Source: Cryomorphaceae bacterium
GTDB lineage: Bacteria; Bacteroidota; Bacteroidia; Flavobacteriales; Schleiferiaceae
Reading direction: 5' to 3'
NCBI GenBank assembly: GCA_003455605.1
Contig: DMQR01000049.1
Location: forward strand, 1 to 7,762
Length of the DNA stretch: 7,762 nucleotides
Positions 1-6,202 of the stretch are shown one piece after another. Position 1 is the first letter of the stretch; every line of letters begins with the position of its first letter. The notes under the pieces are model-generated. The model ran no database searches. It saw only the letters and a program-made list of their open reading frames with translations, and was not told where the DNA came from. The position numbers and the translations under genes were made by a program.

Positions 1-960
1 GACCTTGAGTCCGTGAAGTAAGAAGCGTGTAGAAGAGTCAGAGCTCTGTTGTAAATAGCGTTGTTTGATGGCGGGCCCTACTTCGAGAAGTTCTACGGTT
101 TTGACCTCGCGAGCCACCAATAGGTCTCTAAAGTGCTTGGCCATGCCTATGACAAACTCGTGGCCGTTGAAGCCTTTATCTAGTAATTCATTGTATAGGA
201 GCAGTAGATCCGGGTAGTTCACACTTTGTGCCAGCTCTACACCTTTGAAATAGTAGTTATAATCGAGTATATCGAGGACCTCAACGACTTGGATGTATGT
301 CAAGGTATTGCCGCTGAAACTGATCATGCGGTCAAACAAACTCAAAGCATCGCGCAAAGCTCCATCCGCCTTTTCAGCAATCATGTGTAGGGCCTCTGCT
401 TCGGCATTGATGCCTTCCTGATCCGCAACGTACGCGAGGTGGTTGGCAATATCTTCAACGGTAATGCGCTTGAAGTCGAAAATCTGACAACGTGAGAGGA
501 TGGTCGGAATGATCTTGTGCTTCTCTGTGGTGGCTAAGATGAAGATGGCATGGGCTGGCGGCTCTTCCAATGTTTTTAGGAAGGCGTTAAAGGCTTGTTG
601 GGAGAGCATGTGGACCTCATCAATGATGTAGACCTTGAATTTTCCGGTTTGTGGTGCGAAGCGGACTTGATCAATCAAACGTCGAATATCGTCCACCGAG
701 TTATTCGAGGCGGCATCAAGTTCGAAGATATTCATGGCTAATTCATCGTCGCTGAGTTTAGCTCCTGCATTGATGACTTTTGCGAGAATGCGCGCACAAG
801 TGGTTTTTCCTACCCCACGTGGGCCACAGAAAAGCAGTGCTTGGGCTAGGTGATCGTTCTCTACGCTTTTAAGCAGGGTATCGGTGATGTGTGACTGTCC
901 CACCACGGCTTCGAAGGCCTGGGGACGGTACTTTCTTGCTGATACTAAGAATTGCTCCAT
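1..960 (-). CDS. dnaX: DNA polymerase III subunit gamma/tau, N-terminal 320 residues (cut by left window edge)
   Basis: This is the ATPase subunit of the clamp loader, which opens the sliding clamp and loads it onto primed DNA at the replication fork. Read on the minus strand from the ATG at 960-958, the frame stays open to base 1. Visible motifs are the N-terminal SARKYRP, Walker A GPRGVGKTT (residues 46-54), LDAASNNSVDDIR (81-93), the Walker B/DExx stretch YIIDEVHML (111-119), sensor LATTEKHK (142-149) and the arginine-finger SRC motif (156-158). Residues 165-280 fit the AAA+ lid and start of the collar domain. The four zinc-module cysteines known from E. coli DnaX are absent: the stretch between Walker A and LDAASNN (residues 61-80) contains no cysteine. 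I recall the same absence in other Bacteroidota proteins. The start is fixed by the family-typical N-terminus. The C-terminal tau region and any gamma-forming frameshift site lie outside the window. The gene is divergent from rpsF. Confidence 0.97.
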   Translation of the reverse strand, partial: MEQFLVSARKYRPQAFEAVVGQSHITDTLLKSVENDHLAQALLFCGPRGVGKTTCARILAKVINAGAKLSDDELAMNIFELDAASNNSVDDIRRLIDQVRFAPQTGKFKVYIIDEVHMLSQQAFNAFLKTLEEPPAHAIFILATTEKHKIIPTILSRCQIFDFKRITVEDIANHLAYVADQEGINAEAEALHMIAEKADGALRDALSLFDRMISFSGNTLTYIQVVEVLDILDYNYYFKGVELAQSVNYPDLLLLYNELLDKGFNGHEFVIGMAKHFRDLLVAREVKTVELLEVGPAIKQRYLQQSSDSSTRFLLHGLKV

Positions 961-964
961 ACCA

Positions 965-972
965 CAAATATA
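965..972 (-). promoter_or_regulatory. Candidate -7 element of the dnaX promoter
   Basis: On the minus strand this reads TATATTTG, a full match to the Bacteroidota -7 consensus TAnnTTTG. It lies only 4 bases before the dnaX ATG, so transcription would begin at or next to the start codon and the message would be leaderless or nearly so. I see no good TTTG-like -33 element at the usual 19-21 base distance, which lowers confidence. Confidence 0.4.
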
Positions 973-1034
973 AGCGGATGATTGGGCTATTTTTGCCCTC
1001 CACGAAAAAGAGCTGTAAACACGTTGCTAACAGG

Positions 1035-1066
1035 CTTGGTCCGTATTAAAAAGTCCTGTACATTTG
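1035..1066 (+). promoter_or_regulatory. Promoter of the rpsF-rpsR-rplI operon
   Basis: A -33-like CTTG (1035-1038) is followed after 20 bases by TACATTTG (1059-1066), a full match to the Bacteroidota -7 consensus TAnnTTTG. Transcription would start near 1073, giving an AT-rich leader of about 20 bases before the rpsF ATG at 1095. The leader has no Shine-Dalgarno sequence, which is usual in this phylum. It is too short to hold a structured ribosomal-protein autoregulatory site upstream of rpsF. Confidence 0.6.
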
Positions 1067-1094
1067 CACTCCTAAATTTTTAGTTCAAATAATT

Positions 1095-1427
1095 ATGAAT
1101 CAGTACGAAACCGTTTTCATTTTGAATCCCGTTTTATCTGAAGATCAGGTAAAGGAAGCGGTAGATAAGTACGTAGGCCTCTTGAAAGAGAAGGGTGCGA
1201 ACATTATCAACAAAGAGAATTGGGGCCTCAAAAAGATGGCTTACCCAATTCAAAAGAAGAAAAGTGGCTTTTACCACTTTATTGAATACACTGTAGGTGG
1301 CGATGCAATCGCTCCTTTAGAAGTGGAATTCAAACGCGATGAGCGCGTGATGCGCTTTCTGACTGTTAAAATGGACAAATATGGTATCGAGTACGCTGCA
1401 AAGCGTCGTGCCAAAGTAAACGCATAA
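1095..1427 (+). CDS. rpsF: 30S ribosomal protein S6
   Basis: S6 binds the central domain of 16S rRNA as a heterodimer with S18 on the platform of the small subunit. The 110-residue product has the family opening [12 protein letters not shown], the conserved [12 protein letters not shown] stretch (residues 42-53) and the core [10 protein letters not shown] (60-69). It ends in a basic tail ([10 protein letters not shown]), and the length is normal for the family. It is the first gene of the operon, and 11 bases separate its stop codon from rpsR. No ssb or priB gene is inserted between S6 and S18, unlike in some other phyla. The start is chosen because it is the family N-terminus and lies just after the promoter. 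Confidence 0.98.
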   Translation: MNQYETVFILNPVLSEDQVKEAVDKYVGLLKEKGANIINKENWGLKKMAYPIQKKKSGFYHFIEYTVGGDAIAPLEVEFKRDERVMRFLTVKMDKYGIEYAAKRRAKVNA

Positions 1428-1438
1428 AAGACTAGAGT

Positions 1439-1714
1439 ATGGCAACTAAAGGAAAAGGTGATGTGCGTTACTTACAGCCCATCAACGTCGAAAGCGGCAA
1501 TCAGAAAAAGTACTGTCGTTTTAAGAAAGCCGGTATTAAATACATCGACTACAAGGATCCAAATTACTTGTTGCGTTTTGTAAACCCGCAAGGTAAAATC
1601 TTACCTCGTCGTTTGACAGGTACTTCATTGAAATACCAAAGAAAATTGGCTGCTGCAATCAAGCGTTCACGCCACATTGCATTGATGCCTTACATAGCAG
1701 ATAACCTTAAATAA
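1439..1714 (+). CDS. rpsR: 30S ribosomal protein S18
   Basis: S18 is the partner of S6 in 16S rRNA platform assembly. The 91-residue product carries the hallmark stretch [18 protein letters not shown] (residues 23-40), followed by [19 protein letters not shown] (45-63) and the C-terminal [19 protein letters not shown] motif (67-85). A single cysteine (Cys26) is present, so there is no four-cysteine zinc site. It lies 11 bases after rpsF and 9 bases before rplI and must be translated from the same message. The sequence just before its ATG (ctagagt) resembles that before rplI (tagagtacc), but neither is a Shine-Dalgarno site. Confidence 0.98.
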   Translation: MATKGKGDVRYLQPINVESGNQKKYCRFKKAGIKYIDYKDPNYLLRFVNPQGKILPRRLTGTSLKYQRKLAAAIKRSRHIALMPYIADNLK

Positions 1715-1723
1715 TAGAGTACC

Positions 1724-2173
1724 ATGGAAATCATTCTAAAGAAAGACGTAGAAAACCTAGGTTTTACGGATGACGTGGTCACTGTAAAAGATGGTTACGG
1801 ACGCAACTTCCTCATCCCCCAGGGTTACGGTGTGTTGGCTACAGAGAGCGCTAAGAAAGTATTGGCTGAGAACTTGCGTCAGAGTGCACACAAAGAAGCT
1901 CAAGCCATTGCTGATGCAAAAGCTACTGCTGAGAAATTGGCAGGTATTGAGTTGAAAATGGCCGCTAAATTGGGTCAGGGCAATAAACTCTTCGGTTCTA
2001 TAAACAACGCGAATGTTGCTGATGAATTGGCTGCTGTAGGTGTTGCTATTGATAAGAAATTTATCTCTATAAGTGGTGGTACAATTAAAGCTTTGGGTCG
2101 CTACAACGCAACAGTACGCTTGCACCGCGAGGTAACAGTAAGCTTTGAATTTGACGTAGTTGCTCAAGCCTAA
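1724..2173 (+). CDS. rplI: 50S ribosomal protein L9
   Basis: L9 binds 23S rRNA near the base of the L1 stalk with its N-terminal domain. The 149-residue length is normal. The N-terminal domain (about residues 1-50) shows MEIILKKDVENLGFTDDVVTVKDGYGRNFLIPQGYG, which includes the family signature. An alanine- and lysine-rich connecting helix follows (about 41-75). The C-terminal domain (about 78-149) contains KLGQGNKLFGSINNANVADEL and ends in VRLHREVTVSFEFDVVAQA. It is the last gene of the operon, and a strong intrinsic terminator starts 26 bases past its stop codon. The long open frame on the opposite strand at 1757-2167 is a by-product of its codon usage. Confidence 0.98.
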   Translation: MEIILKKDVENLGFTDDVVTVKDGYGRNFLIPQGYGVLATESAKKVLAENLRQSAHKEAQAIADAKATAEKLAGIELKMAAKLGQGNKLFGSINNANVADELAAVGVAIDKKFISISGGTIKALGRYNATVRLHREVTVSFEFDVVAQA

Positions 2174-2198
2174 GCATTTAGCACTTCAAGAATATTAG

Positions 2199-2225
2199 AA
2201 AGCCATCCTTCGGGGTGGCTTTTTT
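2199..2225 (+). terminator. Intrinsic terminator after rplI
   Basis: A 10-bp stem pairs aaagccatcc (2199-2208) with gggtggcttt (2213-2222), closed by a TTCG tetraloop (2209-2212). There is one G-U pair (2206-2215). A run of six T (2220-2225) follows, then a and four more T. This is a textbook Rho-independent terminator for the ribosomal operon. It lies just 17 bases before the next plus-strand start codon, so read-through is the simplest supply of message for that gene unless it has its own promoter in the AT-rich tract. Confidence 0.9.
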
Positions 2226-2241
2226 ATTTTACCTTCCTGAT

Positions 2242-2415
2242 ATGGAGAGAAAAGAAGATAAGATTATTGTCCAATTCACCAGTTACGGCCTCATGGCCGG
2301 TGTAGTCTTAGGGATGCTCAATGATAATCTCGGACTATGGATTGCAATAGGCGTGGCAATAGGAGCCGGCCTAGGTTTTGTGAAGATGGAAAAGCGCAAG
2401 GACGGCTTGGAATAA
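2242..2415 (+). CDS. Small membrane protein with glycine-zipper-like segment, function unknown
   Basis: The 57-residue product has a charged N-terminus (MERKEDK), one or two hydrophobic segments (about residues 15-26 and 32-47) and a charged tail (KMEKRKDGLE). The hydrophobic part has small residues at regular spacing (GLMAGVVLGM, then AIGVAIGAGLGF), as in glycine-zipper membrane proteins. Similar short proteins are widespread, but I cannot assign a function. The frame could extend to a GTG at 2215. That codon lies inside the terminator hairpin and would add a poorly fitting MAFLFYLPD, so the ATG at 2242 is preferred. The gene ends 1 bp from the stop codon of the convergent permease gene, leaving no room for a terminator between them. 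Confidence 0.65.
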   Translation: MERKEDKIIVQFTSYGLMAGVVLGMLNDNLGLWIAIGVAIGAGLGFVKMEKRKDGLE

Positions 2416-2416
2416 T

Positions 2417-3658
2417 CTATTCGTATCGTAGTGCTTCCAACGGGTCGAGTTCTGCGGCTTTTTTTGCGGGATACCACCCCGAAACCAATCCTACTCCCAC
2501 AGACATGATGAAGGCTACCGCAATCCATCCCCAAGGGATGAAGAAATGTCCGCCGATCTGATGTGCGACCACGTTTCCGATGACAATGCCGAACAGAATT
2601 CCCGTCCAGCCACCCAGTTGTGTGATGATTAGGGCTTCGGTCAAGAATTGCTGTGTGATCCTCTGACGTGTTGCTCCAATAGCTTTTCGAGTCCCAATCT
2701 CTCTGGTGCGTTCGGTGACGCTGACCAACATGATGTTCATCAGAGCAATCGACGCTCCTAGTAACGTGATGATTCCGATGATAAAGGCCACGACGGTGAC
2801 CATGCTGAGGTTTTCAATAAGGCTTTTGGCAATACTGTCGCTGCGCCTTATGCTGAAATTCTCGCGCTCTCTAGGGGAGAGTTTGCGTACGCTGCGCATA
2901 ATGGCCATGGCTTTTCCCTCTACGGCAGTCAATAGTGTTGCACTCGGGCTCATGGTGCTGATGGTATAATTTGGGACGCCGCCGCTAAAATGGGAGCGTG
3001 CATAGGTGAGCGTCACCCATGCTCCTCGGTCGCCGGAGAACAAGCCGGAATTTCCTTTCTCAGCCAATACGCCCACGACCAGATACGGTTGTCCTTGAAT
3101 CTTGATTATTTTTCCCACTGCTGGGACTTCACCAAAAAGGTCACGTCGCGTTTCGTTGCCTAGGATGGTGTAGTTCTTTCCGGCATGCACATCGTCGGCA
3201 GTGAAATTTCGACCTTCAGCTAATTCGAATCCCCCCGTAATGAGGTAATTCTCGTCCGTAGCCGTAACCATGTTGTTCGGATTCGTGGTAATATTTTCAA
3301 AGGCCAATTTAGCCGTACCGCTTGCCACATAAGTTAGCGAGGTGATGGATCCCGGGAAATCCATTCGCTTTTTAAATGCCTCCGCCTGGCGATAGGTAAT
3401 CTTGGGGTTTTTGCGATAGTCGGCACCACCTACAAAAAAGCCGCCCTGCGAGTTGCGTACTGTCAAAGTGTTGGCTCCTAGGTTAGTAAAGTTTGTTTCT
3501 AGGCTCTGTTTTAGCGCATCTGTTGCACTCAAAATACCCACTAGAGCCATGATACCGAAGGAAATAATGAGGGAGGTTAGGATGGTCCTGAGTGGCGCTG
3601 CAGTAATGGCTCTCCAGGAAAGGAAGGCGGTTTCTAGGTATTTGCGGGGTTTCATCAT
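2417..3658 (-). CDS. ABC transporter permease, MacB/FtsX family
   Basis: This 413-residue inner-membrane protein has the MacB layout. An N-terminal membrane segment (about residues 24-46) is followed by a large periplasmic domain (about 48-280) with MacB_PCD features such as GANTLTVRNSQGG and GNETRRDLFG. The C-terminal FtsX domain has three membrane segments (about 284-312, 340-366 and 372-397). The loop SVTERTREIGTRKAIGATRQRI (313-334) and the ending GWYPAKKAAELDPLEALRYE (394-413) are family hallmarks; the former includes the coupling region that contacts the ATPase. Such permeases act with an ATPase subunit and often a periplasmic adaptor in mechanotransmission, export or lipoprotein release. 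Neither partner is next to it here, so the substrate cannot be named. Two adjacent ATGs (3658 and 3655) could each be the start. It is divergent from the fusion gene with 44 bp between them. Confidence 0.93.
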   Translation of the reverse strand: MMKPRKYLETAFLSWRAITAAPLRTILTSLIISFGIMALVGILSATDALKQSLETNFTNLGANTLTVRNSQGGFFVGGADYRKNPKITYRQAEAFKKRMDFPGSITSLTYVASGTAKLAFENITTNPNNMVTATDENYLITGGFELAEGRNFTADDVHAGKNYTILGNETRRDLFGEVPAVGKIIKIQGQPYLVVGVLAEKGNSGLFSGDRGAWVTLTYARSHFSGGVPNYTISTMSPSATLLTAVEGKAMAIMRSVRKLSPRERENFSIRRSDSIAKSLIENLSMVTVVAFIIGIITLLGASIALMNIMLVSVTERTREIGTRKAIGATRQRITQQFLTEALIITQLGGWTGILFGIVIGNVVAHQIGGHFFIPWGWIAVAFIMSVGVGLVSGWYPAKKAAELDPLEALRYE

Positions 3659-3665
3659 AAAGATA

Positions 3666-3698
3666 TTGGGGCCAAGCCAAAATTAGCAATTACTTTTA
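3666..3698 (+). promoter_or_regulatory. Candidate promoter of the phosphodiesterase/sulfotransferase fusion gene
   Basis: TTG at 3666-3668 is followed after 22 bases by TACTTTTA (3691-3698), which differs from TAnnTTTG only in the last base. It ends 4 bases before the GTG start, so the transcript would be leaderless or almost so. On the opposite strand, TATCTTTA (3665 down to 3658) abuts the permease start in a similar way. Both calls are weak because the elements are imperfect and the 44-bp spacer is AT-rich. Confidence 0.3.
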
Positions 3699-3702
3699 CG
3701 CG

Positions 3703-6186
3703 GTGCAGCAAGATTTCAAACATACCTTGGGATTTCTAGCCGGTGGCTACCAAAACATCGCCCGATTAAAGGGTGTTTCCCTCTCGCCGTACCAAGATCT
3801 GCTGGCTCCTAGAAGATTTCACTCCTTACTCATAGGCTGGGATGCGGCAGATTGGGCGGTGGCAATGCCATTACTCGAAAAAGGCGCTTTGCCAAATCTT
3901 GCTACGCTCATGCAAGGCGGGCTACATGCATCCATCGCTTCGATGGACCCGCCCATTTCGCCCATGTTGTGGACAAGCATAGCCACCTCAAGATGGCCCA
4001 TCGACCATGGCATTCACGGATTCACAGAATGGCATGAAGATCATATGCGTGCGGTACGTGGCACCTCCATAACGGCACCAACCTTTTGGGAAGTATTAGA
4101 AAGTAGTGGGACCCCTGCCTCTGCTGTGGCTTGGTGGCCTTCACATCCTGCGCAACCTTCTTTACAAGGTGCCGTACGTATTTCTAATCTTGCCTTCGCG
4201 GAAGAGTCTAGTTGGCTGGAGGAGGGGTTGTTGCCTAATGTCTTGCAGCCTTTGTTCGAAGCATTGAGTATCCGTCCGGAGGAGTTGCCTGCCGCGGCTT
4301 TGGCCTCGTTTTTCCCAGATAAAGAATTGGACAGTAAGGACGATGTGGTGCGAAGTGTGCTGAAGATTCTCGTACACGCCTTGAATGTGCACCTCGCTGC
4401 GAGCATTGCGATGGCGGCGGCTCCTGGTGGACACATTAGCATCTATTTCGATGCACTAGATCATTTCAAGCACCTGGCTATGAAATACCATCCGCCCCAA
4501 TTATCTGCGGTCACGGATGACGATTTTGCGAAGTATCATTTCGTCGTGGAAGCCGCCTACAGGCTCCATGACCTTTTCTTAGGAACCTATATAGAATTTC
4601 AACCGGAGGCCAATATCTTCTTAATCAGCGACCATGGATTTAGGTCGGGGGAGGAGCGTTGGACCGCCCTACCCAATCATGCCGGGGCGCCAGCTTTGGA
4701 GCATCAATTCTATGGCATGTTCGTAGCCAAAGGACCTCAAATCCCTGCGCTTGAACAGCTCAGCGGACTGACGCTGCTCGATATTGCCCCAATGGTGTTG
4801 GCGACGCACAACCTCAAGGCCTTGCCGGAAATGGCGGGCCACTTGCCCGCATATTGGCCCACGCCGACCCAGGAAGTAGTGCTGAGTTCTACGCCGCAAG
4901 TAGTCGAGCAAGGGCGTTCACCACAGATGGAGGAAGAGTTGCTGGATGCCCTGGTGAAATTGGGTTATTTGGATGCGCAAGATAGGGCGCAGGGCGGAGC
5001 GCGTTTGGTTGAGAACGGGTATTATCTCGCCCGGAGCCTACGGGCGCAACAGCGCCCGCGGGAAGCTTGGCAAGTGCTGCAATCTTTAGAGTTGGGGCCG
5101 GGGAGTCCCAGCCGGTATTTGTTATTGGGAGCGGCTTTATTGGCAGAGTCGAAGCAGTTTGAAGCCTTGGCGGAATTTGTGGATTGGGTCGATGAGGATC
5201 CTTTGGCGTGGGTCAAGGAGTATTATTTGAGGTTGGTGAAGGTGTCGCGCGGGGAGGCATTGGTGCTGCCCGAGCGATTGTTGAAGCCGAGAGAAGATGG
5301 AGTGTTGCCGAAAGAACAGGTGGTGCTTTGGGGCCGTTTATTGGTGAAGGCAGGACGCTGGGATGAATTGGATGAATTACTTCATAAAACCGACTCTCAA
5401 GCGGTAGATATTTTGAATTTACGCCTCATGCTAGCTTTGGAAAGAGAGGATTGGCTACGTGCTATGGAAGCGGCTTTGGCCAGCACGGAGCAGGTGTTTC
5501 ATCAGCCGAAAGTGCACGGGGCATTGGCCTTTATCTTTGGAAAGCTGGGGATGTCTCGTGAGGTCAATTTTGCCAAGGGGGTCTATCAAAACATGGTGGG
5601 CGAGACCGTCGCGCCGAATATCATTGTAACGGGACCGCCAAGGAGTGGAACATCGCTAGCCATGCAGTTGTTGCGCGCGGGTGGAATAGAATTAGTCACA
5701 GACGAAAAACGGATTGCCGATGAGCACAATGCCGCCGGATATTTTGAGCATGAGTCTATCAAGGGATGGCATTGGGATGTTCGTTGGATCGAGGAGCAGC
5801 GCGGAAAGGCCATGAAGGTGGTATTCCCATTACTGCGCAAGGCACCGTTACCGGCAGGTCCAAAACTCATCGTGGTGATGCGCCGCGGAGTACAATCGAT
5901 CTTGCAGAGTCAGCGCCGCATGGCCAACGCGGAAGGAGCGCCCTTGCAATGGGAAGAGCACGATCGCTGGGAACAGGAGTATGTGAAACACGAACGCTGG
6001 TGGGGCATGGAACCTCAGGCGGAAGTGGTGGATCTGGTCTATGAGGAGCTCTTGGATGCGGTGGAACGTGGCGAGGTCTTGGGCGAATTGGCCAAAGCAT
6101 TAAAAACCCTCTCCAAATATTGTGTTAAAACCGTGGATATTTCTCTGCTTAAAGCCGTCGTGAACAAGGACTTGCGAAGGTTTTAG
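3703..6186 (+). CDS. Three-part fusion: AlkP-superfamily phosphodiesterase, helical repeats, P-loop sulfotransferase-like domain
   Basis: The 827-residue protein has no signal peptide or membrane segment and is probably cytoplasmic. Residues 40-385 fit the type I phosphodiesterase/nucleotide pyrophosphatase branch of the alkaline phosphatase fold. Metal ligands are likely D47 in GWDAADW, D253 and H257 in YFDALDHFKH, D310 and H311 in SDHG, and H334 in EHQFYG. S86 in PPISPMLWTS is the likely nucleophile, just before the conserved DHGIHGF. Residues about 408-630 are helical and TPR-like, with paired motifs such as GYYLARSLRAQQRPREAW and VLWGRLLVKAGRWDELDELL. Residues 638-827 resemble sulfotransferases that use PAPS: P-loop TGPPRSGTS (643-651), the DEHNAAGYFEHESIK segment (673-687), GKAMKV (701-706) and a 3'-phosphate-binding-like IVVMRRGVQSILQSQ (723-737). 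The GTG start is the first usable codon after the in-frame stop at 3658-3660. The first internal ATG lies past D47, so a later ATG start would break the fold. Substrates are unknown, and acting on a sulfated or phosphorylated surface molecule is inference. Confidence 0.85.
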   Translation: MQQDFKHTLGFLAGGYQNIARLKGVSLSPYQDLLAPRRFHSLLIGWDAADWAVAMPLLEKGALPNLATLMQGGLHASIASMDPPISPMLWTSIATSRWPIDHGIHGFTEWHEDHMRAVRGTSITAPTFWEVLESSGTPASAVAWWPSHPAQPSLQGAVRISNLAFAEESSWLEEGLLPNVLQPLFEALSIRPEELPAAALASFFPDKELDSKDDVVRSVLKILVHALNVHLAASIAMAAAPGGHISIYFDALDHFKHLAMKYHPPQLSAVTDDDFAKYHFVVEAAYRLHDLFLGTYIEFQPEANIFLISDHGFRSGEERWTALPNHAGAPALEHQFYGMFVAKGPQIPALEQLSGLTLLDIAPMVLATHNLKALPEMAGHLPAYWPTPTQEVVLSSTPQVVEQGRSPQMEEELLDALVKLGYLDAQDRAQGGARLVENGYYLARSLRAQQRPREAWQVLQSLELGPGSPSRYLLLGAALLAESKQFEALAEFVDWVDEDPLAWVKEYYLRLVKVSRGEALVLPERLLKPREDGVLPKEQVVLWGRLLVKAGRWDELDELLHKTDSQAVDILNLRLMLALEREDWLRAMEAALASTEQVFHQPKVHGALAFIFGKLGMSREVNFAKGVYQNMVGETVAPNIIVTGPPRSGTSLAMQLLRAGGIELVTDEKRIADEHNAAGYFEHESIKGWHWDVRWIEEQRGKAMKVVFPLLRKAPLPAGPKLIVVMRRGVQSILQSQRRMANAEGAPLQWEEHDRWEQEYVKHERWWGMEPQAEVVDLVYEELLDAVERGEVLGELAKALKTLSKYCVKTVDISLLKAVVNKDLRRF

Positions 6187-6189
6187 ACC

Positions 6190-6197
6190 TATATTTA
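6190..6197 (+). promoter_or_regulatory. Candidate -7-like element before the secreted-protein gene
   Basis: TATATTTA matches TAnnTTTG except at the last base and ends 5 bases before the ATG at 6203. No -33 element stands at the expected distance: the nearest TTG, at 6172-6174, is only 15 bases away. The gene could equally be read from the fusion-gene transcript, whose stop codon lies 16 bases upstream of this start. Confidence 0.25.
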
Positions 6198-6202
6198 CCC
6201 CC

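Noticed and set aside
1757..2167. 136-codon open frame antisense to rplI
   Set aside because: It overlaps a certain L9 gene almost completely, has no recognisable domain, and arises from the codon choice of the sense gene.
2215..2241. GTG start at 2215 for the small membrane protein
   Set aside because: The codon lies in the 3' arm of the rplI terminator hairpin, and the added residues do not fit the charged N-terminus seen from the ATG at 2242.
3952..3972. Formylglycine-type sulfatase active site in the fusion protein
   Set aside because: The local sequence SPMLW does not fit C/S-x-P-x-R, so a classical sulfatase assignment is not supported despite the shared fold and the nearby sulfotransferase-like domain.
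4041..4442. 133-codon open frame antisense to the fusion gene
   Set aside because: The sense frame carries clear AlkP-fold motifs throughout. The antisense translation is low-complexity, rich in Ser, Ala and Cys, and has no domain.
5766..6100. Overlapping open frames on both strands inside the sulfotransferase-like region (5766-6044 plus, 5867-6100 minus)
   Set aside because: The Pro/Arg/His- and Gly-rich translations are typical of out-of-frame reading of GC-rich DNA. The main frame is continuous and matches a known domain.
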